Shown here: positions 56,093 through 63,453 of the stretch, piece after piece
Numbering within the stretch: the stretch's first letter is position 1
Layout: every line of letters begins with the position of its first letter
Source of the DNA: Sphingobium phenoxybenzoativorans
Lineage (GTDB): Bacteria > Pseudomonadota > Alphaproteobacteria > Sphingomonadales > Sphingomonadaceae
Direction: 5' to 3'
Length of the DNA stretch: 64,000 nucleotides
NCBI RefSeq assembly: GCF_001757355.1
Contig: NZ_MINO01000007.1
Span: 1 to 64,000 of the forward strand
Made by a program: the position numbers and the translations under genes
The notes under the pieces: model-generated
Databases searched by the model: none
What the model was told of the DNA's origin: nothing
The model's input: the letters and a program-made list of their open reading frames with translations, nothing else

Positions 56093-57325
56093 ATGACCGA
56101 TACCGCACTGGCTATGGAAATCCCCGGCGACGTCCCGGCGCATGTACCGCCGGAGCTCGTCATCCCCTTCGATTTCTACAGCGACCCGAAGTTCAAGACC
56201 GATCCGTTCGGCGCGATCCGCTGGCAACAGACGGAGGCGCCCCGCATCTTCTACTCGCCGACGCATTATATGATGCCGGGGTGCTGGGTGATCACCAAGG
56301 TCGACGACATCCGCCATGTGCAGCAGCGGGCGGACCTGTTCTCCAGCCGCGGGCAGCTCAGCTTCGCGGCTCTGATCGGGGAGAGCTGGGACCTGATCCC
56401 GGTCGAACTCGATCCCCCGGAGCATGGCGCATACCGGGCTATCCTCAACCCGCTATTTTCGCCCAAGGAGGTCGCGAAGATGGAGGCCGGCGTGCTGGAC
56501 GCCGCATCCTCGCTGCTGAACAATCTGGATGGCAAGACAGGCTGCGAGTTCATCGAGGGGTTTGCCCAGCCCTTCCCTGTTTCCGTTTTCCTCCAGCTTC
56601 TCGGCCTGCCGGTCGAGGAAATGCCGATGTTCCTTTCCTGGGAACATGGCCTGCTAAAAAGTTTCAGCCTGGACAAGCGCAAGGAGTCCGCGCGCAACAT
56701 CGTCGGTTATCTGCGCAACGCCATCAAGGAACGGCGCGCCAATCGGGGCACGGACCTGATCAGCTATGCGACCCATGCGGAAGTCGATGGCCGCAAGATG
56801 ACCGATGATGAGATTATCGGCATCTGCTTCCTGCTGTTCATCGCCGGGCTGGATACTGTCGCTTCCTCGCTCGGTTTCCATTTCAACCATCTGGCGACCG
56901 ATCAGGAACTGCAGGCGAAGCTGCGCGCAGACCGCAGCCTGATCCCCAACGCCATTGAGGAGTTTCTCCGCCTCTATTCCGTCATCATCAGCCATCGCCG
57001 CGTCGCGCAGGATACCGAGATTGGCGGCGTGCTGATGAAAGCGGGCGACTGGGTCAGCGTGCCGACCGGCAACGGCAGCCGCGACGCGAGCGAATTTGCC
57101 GATCCCGACACGTTCGACCTCAACCGCAATGCGAACCGCCATGTCGCCTTTTCCTATGGCATGCATCGCTGCATCGGATCGCATCTCGCCCGGCGCGAAT
57201 TCGTCGTCGCGATGAACGCCTGGTTCGACCGGGTGCCGCAGTTCCGCAAGGATGAGGATGCGCCCTACCGCACCAATGGCGGCGCGGTGTTCGGCGTCGA
57301 GGAACTGCATCTGCGCTGGGATTGA
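56093..57325 (+). CDS. cytochrome P450, CYP101-like
   Basis: 410 aa from the ATG at 56093, which begins the natural N-terminus MTDTALAMEIPGDVPAHVPP. Haem loop FSYGMHRCIGSHLAR with Cys360, Asp254/Thr255 in AGLDTVASS, and Glu290-x-x-Arg293. VELDPPEHGAYRAILNPLFSP is the usual helix-C segment. It is more distant from the P450s at 18420 and 38029 than they are from each other: NGGHWV is replaced by MPGCWV. A different substrate or a different carbon is therefore likely. Last gene of its operon, closed by the hairpin at 57340. It needs a [2Fe-2S] ferredoxin. Confidence 0.95.
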   Translation: MTDTALAMEIPGDVPAHVPPELVIPFDFYSDPKFKTDPFGAIRWQQTEAPRIFYSPTHYMMPGCWVITKVDDIRHVQQRADLFSSRGQLSFAALIGESWDLIPVELDPPEHGAYRAILNPLFSPKEVAKMEAGVLDAASSLLNNLDGKTGCEFIEGFAQPFPVSVFLQLLGLPVEEMPMFLSWEHGLLKSFSLDKRKESARNIVGYLRNAIKERRANRGTDLISYATHAEVDGRKMTDDEIIGICFLLFIAGLDTVASSLGFHFNHLATDQELQAKLRADRSLIPNAIEEFLRLYSVIISHRRVAQDTEIGGVLMKAGDWVSVPTGNGSRDASEFADPDTFDLNRNANRHVAFSYGMHRCIGSHLARREFVVAMNAWFDRVPQFRKDEDAPYRTNGGAVFGVEELHLRWD

Positions 57326-57339
57326 GCCGACTATAAAAG

Positions 57340-57370
57340 AGGCAGGCGGCGCCAATGACGCCGCCTGCCT
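57340..57370. terminator. hairpin between convergent P450 and NTF2-like genes
   Basis: AGGCAGGCGGCG (57340-57351) pairs with CGCCGCCTGCCT (57359-57370), a perfect 12-bp stem with a 7-nt loop. Four As precede it, which gives UUUU for reverse transcripts. It reaches the last codon of the reverse gene ending at 57369. Probable bidirectional terminator. Confidence 0.7.
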
Positions 57371-57839
57371 ACCGGCCGGGGAAGTCCGTCCCCGCACTTT
57401 CAATCTCGGCGATACGCAGGCTGAATCGCCAGATGCCGTCCGCACACCGCTCCAGCCGGTCGAGATAGCGCCCGAAAGCGAATATCCGCCTGTCCGCATC
57501 ATCCGCCAGCAGCAGTTCGAAATAGCTGCTTGCATCGGCCCTGTCGCCTGACAGGTCGATCAGCGGAACGGCGATCACATGCTTGTGTTTCGTTTTCGGC
57601 GCGCGCGGGTGCTGCGCAATGAAGGATGCGAGTTCGCCACACCCGCTATACCGGGCGCTTTCCATCCCCTGCCCGGCCGCATATCGCGTGTCGAAAACAC
57701 CTTCCGAAGTGAAGCAATCGACCCATTCGCTCTCAAGACCATAATCAATCGCATGGCAGTAGCGGTACAGCGTTCTCAGGACGGCGCGTTCATCCTCCAA
57801 CCTGCCCAGCCGCGCCAGCACATCGTCCCGATCCGTCAT
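57369..57839 (-). CDS. NTF2/SnoaL-like protein
   Basis: 156 aa from the ATG at 57839 (GGAGG 8 nt upstream); an ATG at 57854 is less well supported. LEDERAVLRTLYRYCHAIDYG, then SEWVDCFTSEGVFDTR, is the helix pair and first strand of SnoaL_4-type proteins, and RYLDRLERCADGIWRFSLRIAEI the last strands. The segment KHKHVIAVPLIDLSGD holds the basic residues of the pocket region. It is the last gene of the reverse operon from the right edge, 22 nt behind an SDR. This subgroup includes aromatic-ring-dioxygenase-beta-like and dehydratase-like members; the function here is unknown. Confidence 0.76.
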   Translation of the reverse strand: MTDRDDVLARLGRLEDERAVLRTLYRYCHAIDYGLESEWVDCFTSEGVFDTRYAAGQGMESARYSGCGELASFIAQHPRAPKTKHKHVIAVPLIDLSGDRADASSYFELLLADDADRRIFAFGRYLDRLERCADGIWRFSLRIAEIESAGTDFPGR

Positions 57840-57861
57840 GGAAGCCGCCTCCACAAGGGCT

Positions 57862-58635
57862 TCAGGACAGCATCATCAGCCCGCCATCGATCTTGATCGT
57901 CTGCCCGGTGATGAAGCGCGCGCCATCCCCCGCCAGGAAAATCATGTAGGGCAGGAAATCGCGGTCCGGGTCGCCCAGCTTGCCGCCCAAGGGGATGATC
58001 CGCGCCATTTCCGCATCATGCTGCGCCAGCCGTTCGGGCGTCATGTTGGCGCGCGTCTTTTCATACATCGGCGTCCAGATGCCGGGTGCGATCGCGTTGA
58101 CGGTGATGCCATATTCGCCCCACTCCATCGCGATGCTGCGGGTCCAGGCCAGCACCGCGCCCTTAGACGCGGAATAATGCGCCTTGCGCGCCTGACCGTT
58201 GACGCCCGCCGCCGATGCGAAATTGATGATCGCCCCGCCCGCATCGCGCAGCAGGGGGAAGGCCGCCTGATTGCTGAGGAAGGTGCCGCGCGCATTGATG
58301 GCGAACACATCGTCCCAGTCCTGAACCGTGATTTCATGGGATGGCGCACCGGGGGCGATACCCGCCGCATTCACCATCACGTCGAGTCCGCCCAGCCAGG
58401 CGGCGGCCTCGGCAAAGGCTTGGTCGACCTCCGCCTTTTGCGACACGTCGCACCGGAAGAATTGCACCAGCGGCGCGGCCTCCGCGCTCAGCGCCTGCAA
58501 CACCCGCTCTCCGGTTTCATTGCGGTGGAAGGCGGCAACCTTAGCGCCCTCCTCCGCAAATCCGCGAACCATGGCCGCGCCCATCCCGCTTGCGCCGCCG
58601 GTCACGATGATCCGCTTGCCCGTCAGACTTCCCAT
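57862..58635 (-). CDS. short-chain dehydrogenase/reductase
   Basis: 257 aa. IVTGGASGMGAAMV, HRNE after the second strand (Arg, suggesting NADP), NAAGIAPGAPSHE, Ser in NFASAAGVNGQARK, YSASK, GITVNAIAPGIWTPMY, and FITGQTIKIDGGLMML. The long lid (residues 195-235, with YEKTRANMTPERLAQHDAEM) suggests a bulky substrate. It follows the kinase gene at 26 nt in the operon CoA-transferase-dehydrogenase-kinase-SDR-NTF2. Oxidation of a hydroxyacyl-CoA or cyclic alcohol is plausible; the substrate cannot be told. Confidence 0.9.
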   Translation of the reverse strand: MGSLTGKRIIVTGGASGMGAAMVRGFAEEGAKVAAFHRNETGERVLQALSAEAAPLVQFFRCDVSQKAEVDQAFAEAAAWLGGLDVMVNAAGIAPGAPSHEITVQDWDDVFAINARGTFLSNQAAFPLLRDAGGAIINFASAAGVNGQARKAHYSASKGAVLAWTRSIAMEWGEYGITVNAIAPGIWTPMYEKTRANMTPERLAQHDAEMARIIPLGGKLGDPDRDFLPYMIFLAGDGARFITGQTIKIDGGLMMLS

Positions 58636-58661
58636 CCTATCTCTCCTGCCAGCCAGACGGC

Positions 58662-59741
58662 CTATTTTTCAGATCGCGCGATACGGTCATGGGCGTCCGC
58701 GATCAGGTTCACGACCATGGGCGCAAACCGGTCGCCGGCCGCCTTGGGCAGCGCGCCGGTCATGGACGCCGCCACCTTATATTCCAGGATGCACGCAAGC
58801 CGGAACTGCGCCAGCGTCAGATAATAGTCCGCGCGCGATACGTCCCGGCCGCTCTTGCGCCCATAATAATCGATCACCTCGCCGCGCGTCGGATAATGGG
58901 TGGAATCGAAATAGGCCGCGCGCGGGATGACATCCGGCCGGGCATCGTCCCGCAAATTGATGGCCAGCAACGCGACGTCCATCATCGGATCGCCGATGGT
59001 CGCCAGTTCCCAGTCGATAAGGGCGGCGACGCGCACCGGTGGATCATTGGCGAAAAGCACATTGGGCGGACCAAAATCGCCATGCACGATGCCCGGCGCG
59101 CCCATTGCGGGGATGTCCTGCCCCAGCCAGGCGGCGACGGCATCGAATCCCGGAATGTCCCGCCGCCTGTAACCGGGATAGCGCGCCTCATACCCCTCAA
59201 ACTGTTTCCGCCAGCGCGAAACCTGCCGGTCCAGAAAGCCGTCGGGATGACCGAAATCGCCCAGCCCCGCCGCGCGATAATCCACCGCCTGCAACGCGAC
59301 CAGCGCGTCGATCAGGGCAAAGGCCAGAGGGCGCTTTTGATCCGCCCGGTCAAAGGGCGGCGGATAGAGACAATCGCCCTCCCCCAGTTCGGCGGCCCAG
59401 CCATCCACATGCTCCATGATGTAGAATGGCGCGCCGATGATCGACGGGTCCTCACTAAACCCGAACAGTTCGGGATGCGGCACGCCTGTCCCGCCAAGCG
59501 CCTTGAGCGCCTGCGCCTCCCGCATCATCGCCTTCTCGCTGTTGGGCGGGGGATTGAGCGGCGGGCGGCGCAGCACCGCGCGGCGGCCGTTCCGTTCCAG
59601 CGCGATGATGGTGTTGCTTGTGCCGCCGTGCAGAAAGCGCGCCTGCAATGGCCCCGTTCCCAATGCGGGCGCATTGCTGTCGAGCCAGGGGACCAGCCGA
59701 TCGGGCCGGAGCAATTCTTCTACTGCCGGATCAAAGGGCAT
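58662..59741 (-). CDS. APH-type phosphotransferase (ACAD10/11 kinase-domain-like)
   Basis: 359 aa, protein-kinase-like fold. HGGTSNTIIALER (P-loop), Lys/Glu region VLRRPP to EAQALKAL, catalytic loop VHGDFGPPN (Asp222, Asn227), and metal site LIDWELATIGDP (Asp243). This is the kinase domain found fused to an acyl-CoA dehydrogenase in ACAD10 and ACAD11, which phosphorylates 4-hydroxyacyl-CoA so that the phosphate can be eliminated. Its start overlaps the stop of an ACAD10/11-like dehydrogenase by 11 nt, so the two genes look like the split form of that protein. Antibiotic resistance, as the superfamily name may suggest, is not supported. Confidence 0.88.
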   Translation of the reverse strand: MPFDPAVEELLRPDRLVPWLDSNAPALGTGPLQARFLHGGTSNTIIALERNGRRAVLRRPPLNPPPNSEKAMMREAQALKALGGTGVPHPELFGFSEDPSIIGAPFYIMEHVDGWAAELGEGDCLYPPPFDRADQKRPLAFALIDALVALQAVDYRAAGLGDFGHPDGFLDRQVSRWRKQFEGYEARYPGYRRRDIPGFDAVAAWLGQDIPAMGAPGIVHGDFGPPNVLFANDPPVRVAALIDWELATIGDPMMDVALLAINLRDDARPDVIPRAAYFDSTHYPTRGEVIDYYGRKSGRDVSRADYYLTLAQFRLACILEYKVAASMTGALPKAAGDRFAPMVVNLIADAHDRIARSEK

Positions 59742-61089
59742 TGGCGTGCCCTTCCGCGCGGAGTTGCTTCACATAGTCGATCCACGGACTCTTGTCGCCC
59801 GGCAGCGCGAGTTCGGCGGCATAGCGGTCCATCGCCGCGCCCACGCCCTTCACCAGATGCTCGGTCGGGAACAGGTCGTTGGACGGCTGATATTTCCGCA
59901 ATATCTGCTTGGCGATCACCACCTTGTGCACGGCGTCCGGCCCATCGGCGGTGCCCATCACGAAGCCGCGGAACAGCATGTCCCCGAACGGCATCTCGTT
60001 GGAAATGCCGAGCGCGCCGTGGATCTTCATCGCCTTCGTCACGGTGTTGACGACAACGCGCGAGGCCAGCGTCTTGGCGGCAGAGATATCCTCCTTCACC
60101 CTTTTATAGTCGTTATATTTGTCGATCTTCCACGCGGTGCGCAGCACGAACAGCCGGAACTGCTCGATCTCCATCCAGGCGTCGGCGATCATCTCCTGCA
60201 CCATCTGCTTTTCGGAGAGCTGGCTTCCCTGGGTGAAGCGGCTGAGCGCCCGCTCGCACATCATGTCGAACGCCTTGCCCGCCTGCGCGACGCTGCGCAT
60301 GGCGTGATGCACGCGGCCGCCGCCCAGCCGGAATTGGGCTATGCGAAACGCCTCGCCCTCCTTGCCCAGCAGATCGGCATCGGTCAGCGGAACGCCGTCA
60401 AATTCGATATAGCCCTCGCTGCCGGTGCCGGGCAGGTCGAAGGTCGTGCCAACATTGCGCAGGATGCGTACCCCGGCGCGTTCCGCCGGGATCACGAACA
60501 AAGATGCGCCCTGATAGACCGGCACATCGGGATCGGTGATTGCGAATACGATCAGGAATTTCGCCCATCGCGCATTGGATGCATACCATTTGCGGCCGGT
60601 CAGGCGCCAGCTTCCGTCCGGCTGGCGAACGGCGCGGGTGGTGAACTGCTTGGGGTCGCCGCCGCCCTGCGGCTCCGTCATGGCGTAGCAGGACACGATG
60701 TCGCCATCGAGCAGCGGCTGTAGATACTCCCGTTTCTGCGCCTCGGTGCCGAAATGCGCCAGAATTTCGGAATTGCCCGTATCGGGCGCGGCGGTGCCGA
60801 AGATGGTCGGCGCGAACCAGGACCGGCCCAATATCTCATTCAGCAGGGCCAGCGGCACCTGGCCATAGCCGCTGCCGCCAAGCGCCTTCGGCAAATGGCA
60901 TGCCCACAGCCCCTGCTCGCGAACCTCCGCCATCAACGGCTTCATGATCGCCCGCAGGCTTTGATTGTCGACCACATAGGTCTGGTCCTGATGAAACAGG
61001 CAATCGATCGGCTCGATCTTCTCGCGCACGAACGCGCGCACCCAGTCCAGCTTCTGCTGATACTCCGGCTCCGTTTCAAAAGACCACAT
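59731..61089 (-). CDS. acyl-CoA dehydrogenase, ACAD10/11-like
   Basis: 452 aa, longer than the usual 380-400 aa. The FAD contacts are TEPQGGGDPKQFTT and RKWYASNARWAKF; GTADGPDAVHKVVIAKQIL near residue 380 is the ACAD10/11-type active-site loop, where Asp382 lies in the ADGPD motif and the ordinary YEGT Glu is absent. In ACAD11 the dehydrogenase domain works with the kinase to remove a phosphorylated 4-hydroxy group. The overlapping kinase gene downstream and a two-domain CoA-transferase upstream complete the unit. The reaction would turn a 4-hydroxyacyl-CoA into an enoyl-CoA for further beta-oxidation. Chain or ring of the substrate is unknown. Confidence 0.9.
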   Translation of the reverse strand: MWSFETEPEYQQKLDWVRAFVREKIEPIDCLFHQDQTYVVDNQSLRAIMKPLMAEVREQGLWACHLPKALGGSGYGQVPLALLNEILGRSWFAPTIFGTAAPDTGNSEILAHFGTEAQKREYLQPLLDGDIVSCYAMTEPQGGGDPKQFTTRAVRQPDGSWRLTGRKWYASNARWAKFLIVFAITDPDVPVYQGASLFVIPAERAGVRILRNVGTTFDLPGTGSEGYIEFDGVPLTDADLLGKEGEAFRIAQFRLGGGRVHHAMRSVAQAGKAFDMMCERALSRFTQGSQLSEKQMVQEMIADAWMEIEQFRLFVLRTAWKIDKYNDYKRVKEDISAAKTLASRVVVNTVTKAMKIHGALGISNEMPFGDMLFRGFVMGTADGPDAVHKVVIAKQILRKYQPSNDLFPTEHLVKGVGAAMDRYAAELALPGDKSPWIDYVKQLRAEGHANAL

Positions 61090-61156
61090 GACGCCACTCC
61101 CGAAAGTTATGGAGCTTATTTGTCAAAATGACAACAATACGTCAATATGGAATAAA

Positions 61157-63328
61157 TCAGGCAACCACTCCCGCATCCCGCAGATTACCGATTTCAGAGG
61201 GCGAAAAGTCGAGCATCGCCAGAATCTCGTCCGAATGCTGGCCCAGCACGGGCGGCGCGCGATCCATCACGCTGGGTTGATCCCCGAAATGCCAGAAGGA
61301 ACCGGCCTGCTCCAGCAGGCCGAAGCGAGGATGCTCATAGGCGGCGACGAGCCCGCATGCGCGATTCGCCGGATCGTCGAAGAAACCGGCCGCGCCCCGC
61401 TCCCGCACGATGTCCGCCAGGCAGCCATTGTGGCGCAGGAAGGCGATGGCCTCCGGGGCGGAAAGGCGGCCCAGCGCCGCCTCCAGAGGTTGGCCGTCGA
61501 GCGCGGCGGTCATCCGGTCCCACGCCGCGTCATCCTCGGCCATGACCGCAACCCAGCCATCGGCGCAGGCGTAGAGCCGGTCCCGTTCCGATATGCCGGT
61601 CTGCGCACCGTTCAGCCGGGCGAAGGGGGTAAGGCCGCCATCCGCGAGCGCGATTGTCTCCGCGGTGAAGGCGGCCGCGCCCAGCAGGGATGCGCTGACA
61701 AAGGCTCCCTCGCCGGTCCTGTCGCGATTCCGCAGGGCGTTGAGCGTCGCCTGCAGGGACGACATGGCGCAGAGATGATCCATCATGCCGAACCGCAGCC
61801 AACTGGGGCGATTGCCCGCACCGCCGCTTTCGACCTCCCATCCCGACATGGCCTGGAATAGCTGGTCATAGCCCGGCCAGTCCTTGCGCGGCCCCGTCGC
61901 GCCGTAGGAATTGACATGGCAGTAAATGAGCGCCGGGTTGATCGCCCGCAATGCATCATAGGACAGGCCAAGCTTGGTCGCGGCCGGCATGCGCAGATTG
62001 TGGTGCGCGACGTCGGCCCAGGCGATGAGCCGCTCCATCACCGGCTTCGCGCGCGGGTCCTTCAATTGCAGCGCCAGCGCGCGCTTGCCCCGCTGACAGG
62101 CGTTGAAGCCCCAGTCGATCCAGCGCATCTGGTCGCCGGTCGTCGCCTCCACCTTTATGACATCCGCGCCAAGGTCCGCAGCCAGCAGCATGGCGAAGGG
62201 ACCGGCCAGGAAATTACCGAGATCGATGATCTTCACGCCCTCCAGCGGCCGGTTGCCGCCCGCTCCGCGCGGGGGAAGTGCGGGCGGAAGCTCCGCCCTA
62301 GCCGAAGTCCGCACGATAAAGGGGGCCGCCGGTTGCCGGGTCGTCCCAAGAACGGGATCGTCCTTGTCGACAATCATACCCTGCTCCAGCAATTGCGGAT
62401 CGCTGTAGAGCGCACCCATTGGCAGAACCGGCTGCGCCGCAATGTCCGCCGCCCAGAAGGCATCGAGCCATTCCTGCGCGGGGCGGGTCATGAACGCCTT
62501 GCGGTTCGCGGGCAGCAACGGGAACAGCCGCCGGATCGTGGTCGTTGGCGGCACCGGCTGCCGCTCCGCTTCGGGCAGCGCATCCAGCGCCGCCTTCATC
62601 AGCGGCACATGGTCGGCATTGGTCAGGATGTGAATCCACCGGCCATCGCCACATTCGAACAGCGACGCCTCGCTGGTCTTGGGCAAACCATCGATCAGCG
62701 ATTGCGACGGCGTTTCCGCGCGATACCAATACATGGCCAGCGACGTCAGCGCGCCCTGCACTAGACTTGTCGAAATGGCATGCGCGCCAGCGCCCCGGTC
62801 CCGCGCCAGCAGGCGCGCCGATGCGCCGACAGCGGCCAGATAGGCCGCGGCCCAGCTCCCAAGCGGGAAGCGCAGATAGATGGGACCATCCCGGCCAATC
62901 GGGGCCTGTTCATACAAGACCCCGGCGTCGCCCAGGGCGAGGGAATCGCGAACGGCCATTTCCGCCTTCGCATGCGGCGCGGGATAGGCGCCGATCGCCA
63001 CCGCGATCAGTTGCGGAAAGCGCGCCTCCAGCGTGGCGGCATCGATTCCGATCGCGCGGGCCTGCTCCGGCGTATAATCATGGATCAGGATGTCGGCGCG
63101 CGCCAAAAGGCTGGCCACCTTGTCGCGCCCCTCCGGCGTGGCCGGATCGGCGGCAAGGATATGCTTCCCGCGATTGCGCAGCGCCAGCAGGGGTTCAGCG
63201 TCGGCGGTGCACGGCACCGCTTCGACACGGGTGACGTCCGCCCCGGCCTCACCCAGCAGCAGCGCGGCGATCATGGCCGCCGTGCCGCCCGCCAGTTCGA
63301 CCACCCGGACGTCGGAGAGCATGGTCAC
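61157..63328 (-). CDS. two-domain (fused) CaiB/BaiF CoA-transferase
   Basis: 723 aa, two complete family III CoA-transferase domains in one chain: residues 1-350 (MLSDVRVVELAGGTAAMIAA) and 362-720 (LEGVKIIDLGNFLAGPFAML). In the C-terminal copy the catalytic Asp is D517 (RFGMMDHLCAM). At the same place in the N-terminal copy there is no Asp (RFPLGSWAAAY, residues 153-162). Family III enzymes are interlocked dimers, so a fusion with one active and one inactive half is structurally sensible. GTG at 63328 with AAAGG 8 nt upstream is the likely start; an ATG is at 63322. It loads CoA onto an acid for the dehydrogenase/kinase pair downstream. Confidence 0.9.
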   Translation of the reverse strand: MTMLSDVRVVELAGGTAAMIAALLLGEAGADVTRVEAVPCTADAEPLLALRNRGKHILAADPATPEGRDKVASLLARADILIHDYTPEQARAIGIDAATLEARFPQLIAVAIGAYPAPHAKAEMAVRDSLALGDAGVLYEQAPIGRDGPIYLRFPLGSWAAAYLAAVGASARLLARDRGAGAHAISTSLVQGALTSLAMYWYRAETPSQSLIDGLPKTSEASLFECGDGRWIHILTNADHVPLMKAALDALPEAERQPVPPTTTIRRLFPLLPANRKAFMTRPAQEWLDAFWAADIAAQPVLPMGALYSDPQLLEQGMIVDKDDPVLGTTRQPAAPFIVRTSARAELPPALPPRGAGGNRPLEGVKIIDLGNFLAGPFAMLLAADLGADVIKVEATTGDQMRWIDWGFNACQRGKRALALQLKDPRAKPVMERLIAWADVAHHNLRMPAATKLGLSYDALRAINPALIYCHVNSYGATGPRKDWPGYDQLFQAMSGWEVESGGAGNRPSWLRFGMMDHLCAMSSLQATLNALRNRDRTGEGAFVSASLLGAAAFTAETIALADGGLTPFARLNGAQTGISERDRLYACADGWVAVMAEDDAAWDRMTAALDGQPLEAALGRLSAPEAIAFLRHNGCLADIVRERGAAGFFDDPANRACGLVAAYEHPRFGLLEQAGSFWHFGDQPSVMDRAPPVLGQHSDEILAMLDFSPSEIGNLRDAGVVA

Positions 63329-63453
63329 GCCCGCCGCCTTTCTCCTATGGGAAAGGGGGGCGGCGCATTCTACCGGCGCCGCCTGCCCCGGACAGGGCGC
63401 AGCACCATGCCGCGCCCCAATAGCTTCAGGCCAATGACTTCAGGCCAACGACC

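Noticed and set aside
58662-59741. Aminoglycoside resistance phosphotransferase
   Set aside because: The overlap with an ACAD10/11-type dehydrogenase and the HGDFGPPN/IDWE pattern fit the metabolic kinase domain of ACAD10/11.
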